From NCBI RefSeq assembly GCF_002218025.2, contig NZ_AP018680.1:1302001-1366000 (forward strand): a stretch of DNA of 64,000 nucleotides. The letters run 5' to 3'. Each line of letters starts with the position of its first letter. The first letter of the stretch is position 1. A model generated the notes under the pieces. It was given only the letters and a program-made list of their open reading frames with translations. It made no database searches and was not told the DNA's origin. This DNA comes from Vibrio casei. GTDB lineage: Bacteria > Pseudomonadota > Gammaproteobacteria > Enterobacterales > Vibrionaceae. Positions 55,848 through 64,000 of this stretch are shown in pieces. A program made the translations under genes and the position numbers.

Positions 55848-56399
55848 ATGAGTATTGTGATGGATAAAATAGTCGAATTAATCAATCAAGATACGTTGAG
55901 ATTAAAGGCACTGGAATGTGTTGCTTTGCTAGACTTACCGCAAGGTTATATTGCGGCAGGCTTTGTGCGTAATCTAGTTTGGGACGCATTACATCATAAG
56001 CGTGAGTCAACGCCTTTAAATGACATTGATGTTATCTACTTTGATACTACAGAAACTGATGGTGACGCTTATCTTATCTATGAAGCTAAACTGAAACACA
56101 TGATGCCTGATGTTAATTGGCAAGTGCGAAATCAAGCGATAATGCATCTACGCAATGGTGATCATCCATACCTAAGCGTGATTGATGCGATGAGGTATTG
56201 GCCGGAAAAAGAAACGGCGGTGGCAATACGTAAGAACCTGAATGATGAAGTGGAATGTATTTCAGCGTTTGGCTTTGATTCGCTATTTGCACTTGAAGTC
56301 ACGTTTAACCCCAAACGATGCTACGAGATTTTTGAACATCGAATAAACTCAAAAGATTGGTTAAAAACCTGGCCGCGCTTGAAAATTTTACCTAGTTAA
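55848..56399 (+). CDS. Nucleotidyltransferase family protein (NTP_transf_6, formerly DUF925)
   Basis: A 183-residue protein. GYIAAGFVRNLVWDALH and PLNDIDVIYFD carry the GG/S-type and DxD motifs of the nucleotidyltransferase fold. WQVRNQAIMHLRNGDHPY and RCYEIFEHRINSKDW are conserved in the DUF925 group. It may transfer nucleotides to an unknown target. An ATG four codons downstream (MDKIVELI) is an equally good start. Confidence 0.83.
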   Translation: MSIVMDKIVELINQDTLRLKALECVALLDLPQGYIAAGFVRNLVWDALHHKRESTPLNDIDVIYFDTTETDGDAYLIYEAKLKHMMPDVNWQVRNQAIMHLRNGDHPYLSVIDAMRYWPEKETAVAIRKNLNDEVECISAFGFDSLFALEVTFNPKRCYEIFEHRINSKDWLKTWPRLKILPS

Positions 56400-56461
56400 C
56401 CCGCTCATGTTGTCAGAGTGATTTTAAATTTTTAATGCTATTCAGAAAAGGGAAGTGATTG

Positions 56462-57073
56462 ATGAAAATATACGAATTTGCTGCGAACCCAAGCTCACGC
56501 CGTGTTGGGATCTTCTTGAAGGAATTAGGAGTAGAGGTTGACCGTGTTCAACTTAATGTTCGTGAAGGGGAGAATTTAACGCCCGAATATCAAGAAAAAA
56601 GTGTGAATGGTAAGGTGCCAATGTTAGAGCTTGATGATGGTACCTGCATCAGCGAAACGATTGCGATCTGCCGTTTCTTTGCAGAACAACATAATGACAC
56701 CTCACTGTTTGGTACCACACCGGCAGAAAAGGGCCTAGTAGAAATGTGGCAACGCATTGTTGAGTTTGATGGTTTATACGCGGGCTTTCAGGCATTTCGT
56801 AACTTATCTGGTGTGTATAGTGACCGTGAACGCTGCGTACCTGAATGGGGCGAAGAATCAAAACGTCGTGTACAAGAGTTTTTACCTAAACTCGATAAGC
56901 AATTAACTCATAACGAATATGTTGCGGGCGAGAAACTTAGTATTGCCGATATTACCGGTTTCCTTTTTGTTGGCATAATATGTGAAAAAGCATTAGAGAT
57001 TAAAGCACTAACTATGTACCCACATATTCAAGCTTGGCATGAAAAGTTATCTGAGCGTCCCACATTTCAATAA
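56462..57073 (+). CDS. Glutathione S-transferase family protein
   Basis: A 203-residue GST. The N-terminal thioredoxin-like domain has NPSSRRVGIFLKELGVE, NGKVPMLELDDGTCISET with the cis-proline. The helical C-terminal domain includes VAGEKLSIADITGF. The exact substrate is unknown. AGGGAAG precedes the ATG; an adjacent TTG is less likely. Confidence 0.9.
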   Translation: MKIYEFAANPSSRRVGIFLKELGVEVDRVQLNVREGENLTPEYQEKSVNGKVPMLELDDGTCISETIAICRFFAEQHNDTSLFGTTPAEKGLVEMWQRIVEFDGLYAGFQAFRNLSGVYSDRERCVPEWGEESKRRVQEFLPKLDKQLTHNEYVAGEKLSIADITGFLFVGIICEKALEIKALTMYPHIQAWHEKLSERPTFQ

Positions 57074-57130
57074 AAGTTTATGGATTGACATTTTTTCTGT
57101 CGTTAATTCGACAAGGAGCGAATCAATAAG

Positions 57131-57173
57131 AAATCCGTTTTTAACGATATTTAAATTCGTTAAAAACGGATTT
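57131..57173. terminator. Long perfect hairpin between GST and DUF502 genes
   Basis: AAATCCGTTTTTAACGA and its exact complement, 17-bp arms around a 9-base AT loop, between convergent genes. Flanks are T-rich in patches only. A bidirectional terminator is the simplest reading. Confidence 0.6.
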
Positions 57174-57196
57174 AAATGGGTTTTATATATGTGATC

Positions 57197-57952
57197 TTAT
57201 TTGTGGTTCTTGACCTGAGTGGATTCTAAGTCTTGCTTGTTTTTCCATTCTTCTAATGCTTGCTGCATTTCTTGCTCATTCTTTAATACTTTTCCTAACG
57301 CATCATCTGGTCTTTTCGGTAGTGTTAATCCACATGAAATTAGCGTTGCAGTTAATTGTTCGACAGCAAGGTGAGGTACGTACAGTAAATCTTCTTGTTT
57401 TTCAAAACGAACGTAACCATTAGATAGGTTGATGGCTTGTGGAACAAAAACCACCCGGTAACCTTTTTCTGGCACCGGGTAGAACTCGCCATCTGGGCCC
57501 AAAAACATTTCTCCATTCTGATTTGGGATCATCCAGGTTGGACCGAGATCAAACACTATTTCTTTAGAATTGGGGCCAGACCAAGAGCGGCTGAATGCAG
57601 GCTTTTTGAAAGGTGATTCGTCTGAGGTTAACGCTTCCATAATTTGCTTGGTGGAATTATGAATGATACCAAAGCCGGGAATACGATTAATGGTTTTATC
57701 CGATAGCCAAGTGTAAAAGCGTTGCTGCAGACTACCGTCAAAGATAATACCAACGATTAACATTAAAACGATGGCTGCCATTAGGCCAAAGCCCCATATA
57801 TTGCTCAGGGTCTGATGTAGGCTCTCAGGTAAAAAATAACCTGCCGTTTTATCCATGAACGTCACTACTGCATTAACCACCCAACAGGCGATCACTAACG
57901 GAATAACAAACAGCATTCCAATTTTAATTTTTCTGATTAACAGCTTTTTCAT
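57197..57952 (-). CDS. DUF502-family membrane protein
   Basis: A 251-residue protein with two membrane segments near the N-terminus (about 11-33 and 52-70). A conserved cytoplasmic part follows (NRIPGFGIIHNSTKQIMEAL, VVFVPQAINLSNGYVRF split), then a charged C-terminal helix. The pattern matches DUF502; function unknown. It is divergent from the ZntB-like gene. Confidence 0.85.
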   Translation of the reverse strand: MKKLLIRKIKIGMLFVIPLVIACWVVNAVVTFMDKTAGYFLPESLHQTLSNIWGFGLMAAIVLMLIVGIIFDGSLQQRFYTWLSDKTINRIPGFGIIHNSTKQIMEALTSDESPFKKPAFSRSWSGPNSKEIVFDLGPTWMIPNQNGEMFLGPDGEFYPVPEKGYRVVFVPQAINLSNGYVRFEKQEDLLYVPHLAVEQLTATLISCGLTLPKRPDDALGKVLKNEQEMQQALEEWKNKQDLESTQVKNHK

Positions 57953-58093
57953 AATGAAAACGACTCTTTTGTACTAAGAATAACGTCATACTTTAAACGT
58001 TTTGAAAAACCATACCAACTGTTTATATTCATGAACAAAAGCTTGCGTGTTGATAAAAGCTCTGCATTAATAACAGGTAAAGTTAGATTGAAG

Positions 58094-59053
58094 ATGAGCA
58101 GAATAGTAATGACAGATAATTTTCTTATTGATCAATGGCAGTTTAATGGTGTAGACGCTCAGCAGATCAAAGTACAAGATGAACATCAATCAAAAGTGCA
58201 ACCGAGAAATTGGTATCACTGTCAGCGAGAGTCTTTAGGTTTACGAAAATGGCTGCAATTTAATGATATTGAACCTGGCATCATTGATAGTTTATTAAAA
58301 GATGATACAAGACCTCGCTTTGAACTTTATGAAGATGGTTCCTTTTTATTAATTTTGAGAGGGGTCAACCTTAATGAAGGGGCAAAGCCTGATGATATGC
58401 TCAGTATTCGTTTGTTTTGGAGAGATAACAGCCTTATAACGACAAGGAAAGTATCGTCTCGAACCATTAGCAATATTCGAAGCGCTTTATTAAAAGGTAA
58501 TGGACCTAAATCTTTGCCTCACTTGCTTATGGCGATTATTGCAGGTTTAAATCTGAATATTGAAAAATTCCTAAATCAAACGGAAGAGCGCTTATTTGAA
58601 TTAGATGAAGTTGAACACGATGATAATGAACTGCATTTAATCCATAAACGTATTTTAAAACTTCGTCGATTTTTAAAACCCCAACGTTATGCTTTAAATG
58701 ATCTTGTTGAGGCGAATATTCCAGATATCAATTCGGTTGAAACACACAGTTGGAACGTATTGGATACCAGTACACGATTGACTGAGTCGATGGAATTTTA
58801 TCTAGAACAAATTCAAGTAATGAAGTCAGAAATAGCGCAAGATCAAGCTGAAAAAATGAATAGAAATACCTACTTATTTACTATTGTAGCGGCAATATTT
58901 TTACCTCTTGGTTTCTTGACCGGGTTACTGGGTATTAATATTGGTGGGATGCCGGGTGTTGATAGCCCAACCGCGTTTACTTTGTTTTGTGCGGGCCTTG
59001 GTGTCACCTTGCTAATCGAGTTGTTTTTACTTAAGTGGTTGAGATTTTTCTAG
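58094..59053 (+). CDS. CorA/ZntB-family zinc transporter
   Basis: About 319 residues, depending on start. A large N-terminal cytoplasmic domain ends in a long helix, then two membrane segments separated by the GIN signature in LLGINIGGMPG. That motif places it with ZntB, a zinc transporter, rather than CorA (GMN). Candidate starts are ATGs at 58031, 58094 and 58109; none has a strong ribosome binding site, and I use the middle one. Confidence 0.85.
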   Translation: MSRIVMTDNFLIDQWQFNGVDAQQIKVQDEHQSKVQPRNWYHCQRESLGLRKWLQFNDIEPGIIDSLLKDDTRPRFELYEDGSFLLILRGVNLNEGAKPDDMLSIRLFWRDNSLITTRKVSSRTISNIRSALLKGNGPKSLPHLLMAIIAGLNLNIEKFLNQTEERLFELDEVEHDDNELHLIHKRILKLRRFLKPQRYALNDLVEANIPDINSVETHSWNVLDTSTRLTESMEFYLEQIQVMKSEIAQDQAEKMNRNTYLFTIVAAIFLPLGFLTGLLGINIGGMPGVDSPTAFTLFCAGLGVTLLIELFLLKWLRFF

Positions 59054-59094
59054 TTAATGTTTTTTTGTGTTGGATATCTAGCTATAGATTATTA

Positions 59095-59898
59095 TTATTG
59101 TTTTCTAAAAGGTTGAGTTAACATTTTTATCAAACTCTGTTCTTTCAAGTGTCGGAATAAATCGATGCCAATCTTCATTGATTGGTGCCCATCTTTAGGT
59201 TGGCTAATGTAACTGTTAAACCAACGATCCCAAACCGATAAACAAAAGCCATAATTGCTGTCGGTTTCATTACGATAAATGGAGTGATGCACACGGTGCA
59301 TGTCTGGCGTTACGATGATTTTTCTTAATTTGTTATCTATGTTTGACGAGATTTGAATATTACTGTGGTTAAACATTGCGCTAGCATTCAATAAAATTTC
59401 AAATAATAGTACTGCGATGGGGGAAATGCCAAAAGTAAGAATCATGATCATCTTAACCAACATAGATAACCAAATTTCAATAAAGTGAAATCGAGAACCC
59501 GTGGTGACATCAATGTCTTGATCTGTATGGTGAACACGATGTAATCGCCATAATAGCGGCACTTTATGAAATACTCTGTGTTGCCAGTAGATAATCACAT
59601 CCAAAAGAATGAGGGATATCACCCCGGTCAGTACAGCATTCATATTGATAAGATTGAAAAGTCCTATGTGCTTTTCTTGAGCGACAATAGCGGTTGAAAC
59701 CGCTAAAAATGGTAAGGCAATAGGCAACAGCAATCCATTGACCACTACTAAGCTCATATTATTTAACCATCGATACCATTTCGGCTGGGTTAATGATTTT
59801 CTAGGCAATTTGATTTCCCATAATGCCATGACAAACAAAACAGTGATAAAGATACTGACCCGAATGATATTCTGATTTTCAAGTAATAAATCCATCAT
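59095..59898 (-). CDS. Sterol desaturase/fatty acid hydroxylase family protein
   Basis: A 267-residue membrane enzyme with about four segments. The eight-histidine di-iron set is visible: HRVFH, HRVHHTD and MHRVHHS, together with FNHSNI. Bacterial members hydroxylate or desaturate lipids; the substrate is not known. It stands between the ZntB-like and acetyltransferase genes and has no obvious operon partner. Confidence 0.9.
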   Translation of the reverse strand: MMDLLLENQNIIRVSIFITVLFVMALWEIKLPRKSLTQPKWYRWLNNMSLVVVNGLLLPIALPFLAVSTAIVAQEKHIGLFNLINMNAVLTGVISLILLDVIIYWQHRVFHKVPLLWRLHRVHHTDQDIDVTTGSRFHFIEIWLSMLVKMIMILTFGISPIAVLLFEILLNASAMFNHSNIQISSNIDNKLRKIIVTPDMHRVHHSIYRNETDSNYGFCLSVWDRWFNSYISQPKDGHQSMKIGIDLFRHLKEQSLIKMLTQPFRKQ

Positions 59899-60098
59899 AC
59901 AACTTGATTTCCTATACTGTATTGTTACCTAAGTGACATTTTATACCAACCAGGGTGTGTTGATTATTTCTACTGCGTTGTCAAAGCCTTGCGTTGGCTA
60001 ATTTTGACTTTAATTGTATGCGTCTGTTTTTATTTCGATAAATGATGACGAGCTTAGTGATAGATTATGAAACGAAAAAATGTATAAAAGGGAAAACC

Positions 60099-60626
60099 AT
60101 GACAATAAATACACCACGATTACTGCTCAGGCAATGGAATGAAAGTGATTTGGCACCATTTATTCAAATGGGCCAAGATCCTGATGTTATGCGTTTTTTT
60201 CCATCAGTTTTAACTCAAGATGAATCAGAAGCTTTAATGAAAAAGATTATGGCATTAATTGACGAAAATGGGTGGGGTTTTTGGGCCGTTGAAATAAAAG
60301 AAACGAAAGAATTTATTGGGTTCGTTGGCTTAAATGCGGTAGAAAATGATCTTCCTTGTACGCCATTTATTGAAATCGGTTGGCGAATTAACAAACCATT
60401 CTGGGGGCAGGGTTTTGCGCCAGAAGCGGCTAAAGCAGCATTAGAGTATGCTTTTACAGAATTAAACCAAAAATCGGTTTATGCTTTTACTGCCAAACAA
60501 AATTCCCCCTCACGACGAGTCATGAGTAAAATTGGCATGGTAAATACTCGTAATGATTTTGATCACCCTAAATTGCCCGATGGTCATATTCTACAACGTC
60601 ATTGTTTATATTGTATTGGTCGTTAA
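60099..60626 (+). CDS. GNAT-family N-acetyltransferase (RimJ/RimL-like)
   Basis: A 175-residue acetyltransferase. TPRLLLRQWNESDLAPF is the usual RimJ/RimL start, and IGWRINKPFWGQGFAPEAAKA holds the acetyl-CoA pyrophosphate-binding segment. It could acetylate a ribosomal protein or a small amine. I start at the ATG behind AAGGGAAAACC. An upstream in-frame ATG adds 19 residues not typical of the family. Confidence 0.9.
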   Translation: MTINTPRLLLRQWNESDLAPFIQMGQDPDVMRFFPSVLTQDESEALMKKIMALIDENGWGFWAVEIKETKEFIGFVGLNAVENDLPCTPFIEIGWRINKPFWGQGFAPEAAKAALEYAFTELNQKSVYAFTAKQNSPSRRVMSKIGMVNTRNDFDHPKLPDGHILQRHCLYCIGR

Positions 60627-60669
60627 CCTTGGTTTATTCACACCCCGAGGTTAATGATGAGAGAAAAAC

Positions 60670-60697
60670 TTTACATTGTGTAATGGGCATTTTAAAT
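60670..60697 (+). promoter_or_regulatory. Predicted promoter of the thi operon
   Basis: TTTACA (60670-60675) and TTAAAT (60692-60697) are 16 bases apart. The expected start, near 60704, coincides with the first base of the riboswitch. Confidence 0.45.
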
Positions 60698-60703
60698 TAC
60701 ACC

Positions 60704-60786
60704 TATTAGTCGGGGAGCTGAAAAGCTGAGATCATGATGAGACCCGTTGAACCTGATCCAATTAACATTGGCGGAGGGAACTAATA
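60704..60786 (+). promoter_or_regulatory. TPP riboswitch (THI element)
   Basis: The conserved cores are present in order: GGGGAGC, CTGAGA (60726-60731), ACCCGTTGAACCTGAT (60742-60757) and GGCGGAGGGAA (60770-60780). P1 is closed by TATTAGT and ACTAATA at the two ends. It lies about 80 bases upstream of thiD. It binds thiamine pyrophosphate and should lower expression of the salvage operon when TPP is plentiful. Confidence 0.95.
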
Positions 60787-60833
60787 AGCTGGTGTATCCA
60801 TTATTCCTATCTTTAGGTTTATTACTCTAGCAT

Positions 60834-60865
60834 TATTACTTCTGCTGCCTGAATAGGAAGTAATA
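60834..60865 (+). promoter_or_regulatory. Hairpin covering the thiD ribosome binding site
   Basis: TATTACTTC and GAAGTAATA (9-bp arms) pair so that the AGGAAG ribosome binding site of thiD (60855-60860) lies at the edge of and inside the stem. TTCCTAT at 60804-60810 could pair with ATAGGAA as an alternative. This fits a translational expression platform for the riboswitch. Confidence 0.65.
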
Positions 60866-61713
60866 TGCTTGAAAAGCCAACCTCTCAATCTTCATCTATT
60901 TCTCACATTGTGAATATTCTTACTATTGCCGGTTCAGATTCTGGAGGTGGTGCAGGTATTCAAGCCGATATTAAGGCGATTTCAGCAACCGGAAGTTATG
61001 CTTGTTCCGTTATTACCGCATTAACGGCGCAAAACACCCAGGGTGTGAGTGGGATTTATTCTATTTCTGCAGAATTCATTGGTCAGCAATTGGATGCGGT
61101 ATTTCAGGATATTGATATTGCTGCAGTAAAAATAGGCATGCTTAATGACTGTAGTGTGATTAAGGTGATTGCTGAGAAAATCAAACAATACCAACCCCCA
61201 TTTGTGGTTTTAGATCCGGTGATGGTGGCGACCAGTGGCGATCCACTTATTCAAATATCAGCCATTGAAACTCTGAAAGAGGTGCTTTTTCCTTTAGTGA
61301 GCTTGATTACTCCAAATTTACCTGAGGCGGCATTATTAATCGGCAGTGATATGCCGTCTAGTGAAGCTGAGATTGAAGGTTTCATTGTAAAACTTCGCGA
61401 TCATGAACCGCTTAATAACATCAATGTGCTCTTAAAAGGCGGTCATTTTTGTGGCGAGCAAAGTAATGATTGGTTAGTGACACCAAAAATGGTAGAGATT
61501 TTTAGCCATAAGAGGGTATTCACAAAAAATACCCACGGCACTGGCTGTACTTTATCGTCGGCGATTGCTTCTTATCTGGGGCAAGGTTATCCATTAACGC
61601 AAGCGATAGACCTAGCTAAGACTTATCTTTCTAATGCATTAGTGCAAGCTGATTTGCTCAATGTTGGGAAGGGAGCGGGGCCTGTTCATCATTTTTATAA
61701 TTTGCCTTGTTAA
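60865..61713 (+). CDS. thiD: Hydroxymethylpyrimidine/phosphomethylpyrimidine kinase
   Basis: A 282-residue kinase that phosphorylates HMP and HMP-P for thiamine synthesis. TIAGSDSGGGAGIQADIKA is the substrate loop, DPVMVATSGD the anion-hole region, and NTHGTGCTLSSAIA the catalytic motif. It is first in the thiD-thiM-thiE operon, behind the TPP riboswitch. Its ribosome binding site is within the predicted sequestering hairpin. Confidence 0.95.
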   Translation: MLEKPTSQSSSISHIVNILTIAGSDSGGGAGIQADIKAISATGSYACSVITALTAQNTQGVSGIYSISAEFIGQQLDAVFQDIDIAAVKIGMLNDCSVIKVIAEKIKQYQPPFVVLDPVMVATSGDPLIQISAIETLKEVLFPLVSLITPNLPEAALLIGSDMPSSEAEIEGFIVKLRDHEPLNNINVLLKGGHFCGEQSNDWLVTPKMVEIFSHKRVFTKNTHGTGCTLSSAIASYLGQGYPLTQAIDLAKTYLSNALVQADLLNVGKGAGPVHHFYNLPC

Positions 61714-61766
61714 ATCTCTTTCTTCAACCTGTTCCATACTTGTGAGCTTATTTACGGAGTATTGTT

Positions 61767-62615
61767 ATGAATCCACCGGTTATGAAAACATCAAAAACGC
61801 AGCATCACCCTTTTCCGCTTTCTCAAAAAATTGCGAATACGCTGCAATCTTTACGTGAGCAACGGCCATTAGTGGTGAGTGTGACCAATTATGTGGTTAT
61901 GAATAATACAGCTAATGCTCTGCTTGCCATTGGGGCCTCTCCCATCATGGCACACAGCAGGCAAGAAATGGCTGAACTAATGGCGTTTTCAGGTGCTTTG
62001 GTGGTGAATATAGGCACGCTTGATTCTATTTGGATAGAACGTATGAGATTTGCTATTGAACAAGCCAATACTTGTGGTAAACCTGTCATACTTGATCCTG
62101 TCGGTTGTGGTGCCAGTCTATTACGCACCAAAACCTCGCGTGAATTTTGTCAATTAGCCGAAAAACTGATTATACGAGCGAACGCTTCTGAAGTGATGGC
62201 ATTGGCCAATGTACAAAGCCAAGTGAAAGGCGTAGATGCTTTAGATAGCAGTGAGTCCGCGGTTATCGCAGCTAAAAAGTTAATTGAGATGTATCACGTA
62301 AACCATGTTGTTATATCAGGTAAAGATGACTTTATAGTGAATAAAGATAGTGTGATTAAATTAAGTAATGGTAGTCCATTAATGCCGAAAGTAACGGGAA
62401 TGGGCTGTACTCATACGGCTTTAACCGGTGCATTTTCAGCTATAGATTTTGACAATGCAGGATTATGTGCAACTGGGGTGTTAGGCGTCGCAGGGGAGCT
62501 TGCAGAAAAACAAAGCCAAGGGCCAGGTTCAATGCAAATGAATGTGTTGGATCAATTACATTTATTAAATAGCCGGGATATCGAATACACATTAAGCAGT
62601 GAAGAATGTTCATGA
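61767..62615 (+). CDS. thiM: Hydroxyethylthiazole kinase
   Basis: A 282-residue kinase that phosphorylates the thiazole alcohol in thiamine salvage. [23 protein letters not shown] is the N-terminal signature (split), [11 protein letters not shown] the middle, and [13 protein letters not shown] the catalytic motif. CGGAG precedes the ATG. It overlaps thiE by up to 10 bases. Confidence 0.95.
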   Translation: MNPPVMKTSKTQHHPFPLSQKIANTLQSLREQRPLVVSVTNYVVMNNTANALLAIGASPIMAHSRQEMAELMAFSGALVVNIGTLDSIWIERMRFAIEQANTCGKPVILDPVGCGASLLRTKTSREFCQLAEKLIIRANASEVMALANVQSQVKGVDALDSSESAVIAAKKLIEMYHVNHVVISGKDDFIVNKDSVIKLSNGSPLMPKVTGMGCTHTALTGAFSAIDFDNAGLCATGVLGVAGELAEKQSQGPGSMQMNVLDQLHLLNSRDIEYTLSSEECS

Positions 62616-63310
62616 ATGATAATAGAAACCATCAAGAGGGCTCCACTTTCGATTATCCTTTGTATTTAGTTTCAGATGAACGCAGTACAGGCGAGACACT
62701 TGCTCATATTGTAAGAGAGGCTTTATTCGGTGGTGTTTCAATTGTACAGCTTAGACATAAAGATAATGATATTCGGGCTTTTATTAAAAGGGCGGAAACA
62801 GTCAAATATGTCATTGATCAATTTAATTTAAATCGAAGGGTCGATGGTATGGGCATGAAGACTCATGTTCCTTTTATCATCAATGACCGCGTTGATGTTG
62901 CTCTTGCTGTCGAAGCGGATGGGGTCCATCTTGGTCAAAGTGATATGCCTGCAGTATTGGCGAGGCAGTTAATCGGTGAGAAAAAGATTTTAGGGCTAAC
63001 GGTCGAAACGCCTCAACAATTGCTTGAAGCTCAAATGTTACCAGTTGATTATCTTGGTATTAGCACGATTTTTAATACAGCAACCAAAAGTGATACGAAG
63101 CACGAATGGCGCCTTGAGGGGTTAACTCAAGCTGTAAAGAGTAGCGCGCTACCTTTGGTGGCAATTGGTGGAATAGACGAGGGTAATATTGCCAGAATCG
63201 CACAGACTAAAGTGGGTAGTATTGCCTTAGTCTCCGCGATTTTTTCAGCGCAAGATCCTAAGGCAGCATCGGCTCAATTAGTGGCTTTAATTAAATCTGA
63301 AACACAGTAA
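62606..63310 (+). CDS. thiE: Thiamine-phosphate synthase
   Basis: A 234-residue TIM-barrel enzyme joining HMP-PP and thiazole phosphate. [48 protein letters not shown] and [11 protein letters not shown] are family motifs. Either the ATG at 62606 or that at 62612 may start it; the second gives a 4-base ATGA overlap with thiM. With ThiD and ThiM it makes a salvage set. No de novo thiC or thiG genes are in this window. Confidence 0.95.
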   Translation: MFMNDNRNHQEGSTFDYPLYLVSDERSTGETLAHIVREALFGGVSIVQLRHKDNDIRAFIKRAETVKYVIDQFNLNRRVDGMGMKTHVPFIINDRVDVALAVEADGVHLGQSDMPAVLARQLIGEKKILGLTVETPQQLLEAQMLPVDYLGISTIFNTATKSDTKHEWRLEGLTQAVKSSALPLVAIGGIDEGNIARIAQTKVGSIALVSAIFSAQDPKAASAQLVALIKSETQ

Positions 63311-63360
63311 CTTTATATGGTCTCGATCAGTATCGTTAACTTAAAATTCGTTAGAACGTT

Positions 63361-64000
63361 TTACGAGTCTCTTTTGATTCTACGTTCTAATAATTTAGCC
63401 CCACCACGGTAGACAAACAAAGACCATAAAATGAGCCCACACCCCATTATTTTCCCTGCTGACATATCGTCACCATAAAACACGACACTTAATGAACTTG
63501 CCCACACAGGTTCTAAAATCATGATAATGGCGGCGTTGCCAGAGGTCGTTAGTTTTTGTCCAACTGTTTGCATAACATAACGTAAACTTGTTGAAATAAT
63601 AGTACTTAATGCTAACCACATCCAAGTAATGTCACTGATTTCATTTGGCCATTTTTCTAACCATAACGATGCAATGCTCGCCACTGCACCGACAACAAAT
63701 AATTGAATACAGGCTAGAGTTAGGCTTGGGACACTTTGGGCGTACTTAGCATTAAAATTAAAATGGAAGGCGAGCAGCATAGCTGAAATTAAAAACCATA
63801 GTTGGCTTGGTGAATGATGATAACCATTAGATAAAGAGAGCATCGCTAATCCCGAAATCGCAAAGGGTAAAGAAATCCAAAACATGCGAATAGGACGTTG
63901 TTTAAATAGTACCCATGCGACAAAGGGCGCAAACAACATGGCTAAACTTGAAATAAATGCTCCTTCGGCAAGAGTATCAGTCACTGAAATGGCAGTGACC
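63361..64000 (-). CDS. DMT-superfamily (EamA) transporter, truncated by window end
   Basis: At least 212 codons of an EamA-type permease; the frame remains open to the window edge, so the N-terminus is missing. The visible part has about seven membrane segments, with LEPVWASSLSVVFYGDDMSAGKIMGCGLIL as the second EamA repeat end. The substrate is unknown. It converges with thiE. Confidence 0.85.
   Translation of the reverse strand, partial: VTAISVTDTLAEGAFISSLAMLFAPFVAWVLFKQRPIRMFWISLPFAISGLAMLSLSNGYHHSPSQLWFLISAMLLAFHFNFNAKYAQSVPSLTLACIQLFVVGAVASIASLWLEKWPNEISDITWMWLALSTIISTSLRYVMQTVGQKLTTSGNAAIIMILEPVWASSLSVVFYGDDMSAGKIMGCGLILWSLFVYRGGAKLLERRIKRDS

Noticed and set aside
63351..63390. TTAGAACGT/ACGTTCTAA repeat as terminator of thiE
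   Set aside because: Arms are far apart, AT-rich, run into the coding end of the DMT gene, and no T run follows.
1..64000. CRISPR array, tRNA, rRNA, insertion sequence or prophage
   Set aside because: I looked for regular short repeats, transposase or integrase genes and tRNA-like cloverleaf sequence in the gaps, and saw none.

Overview
This window looks like chromosomal DNA from a Vibrio or a close Vibrionaceae relative. The evidence is gene order and protein type. The block yfaE-nrdB-nrdA, ubiG, gyrA, ribA, imelysin operon, gloC, DUF2982, TRAP transporter with two-component system, BCCT transporter resembles the arrangement I recall from Vibrio chromosomes. Several lineage-typical proteins of unknown function (DUF2982, DUF2058, DUF1415, DUF3297) are also present. 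Base composition is moderately AT-rich and even. I see no rRNA, tRNA, insertion sequence, prophage or CRISPR array, so this reads as core or shell chromosome rather than an island.

Layout. 1-2.7 kb: start of an exported protein, a CinA-like protein, a small conserved protein and a DUF481 outer-membrane barrel. 2.8-10.8 kb: class Ia ribonucleotide reductase operon with its ferredoxin, ubiG, and gyrA divergently. 11-17 kb: ribA, then a four-gene operon (imelysin, di-haem oxidoreductase, second imelysin, DUF1513) behind a near-consensus Fur box. 17-27 kb: gloC, DUF2982, a Lys/Ala-rich DNA-binding-like protein, a TRAP transporter with Cache-type histidine kinase and NarL-type regulator, and a BCCT carrier. 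26.7-33.3 kb: a DnaQ-like exonuclease with a cNMP/CBS/DUF294 protein, a TVP38-flavoprotein fusion, and aspC. 33.5-37.5 kb: small membrane, ASCH, SDR, monooxygenase-like, MFS and DUF3297 genes. 37.6-41.8 kb: the aapJQMP amino-acid ABC transporter. 42.2-45 kb: a siroheme synthase whose methyltransferase half is truncated, then btuCD. 45.15-45.27 kb: a candidate sigma-54-dependent small RNA. 45.3-52.6 kb: a NTP-pyrophosphohydrolase-like protein, a YnfM/YnfL-like MFS-LysR pair, dadA-alr, an SMR pump, a lipocalin and rsuA. 52.7-60.6 kb: dbpA and mostly small conserved housekeeping or unknown genes. 60.7-63.3 kb: a TPP riboswitch and thiD-thiM-thiE. The window ends inside a DMT-family transporter.

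How genes work together. NrdA, NrdB and YfaE make and maintain ribonucleotide reductase; their promoter carries NrdR-type boxes and a perfect DnaA box. The Fur-box operon looks like a periplasmic iron or haem module. Both solute-binding-protein transporters (TRAP and Aap) have a terminator-like hairpin just after the binding-protein gene, which would give excess binding protein over permease. DadA and Alr form a D-alanine catabolic pair. ThiD, ThiM and ThiE salvage thiamine precursors under riboswitch control, with a hairpin that would hide the thiD ribosome binding site.

Most promising items for follow-up: the sigma-54 small RNA candidate, the Fur-box imelysin/di-haem operon, the nrdA promoter architecture, and the truncated CysG.
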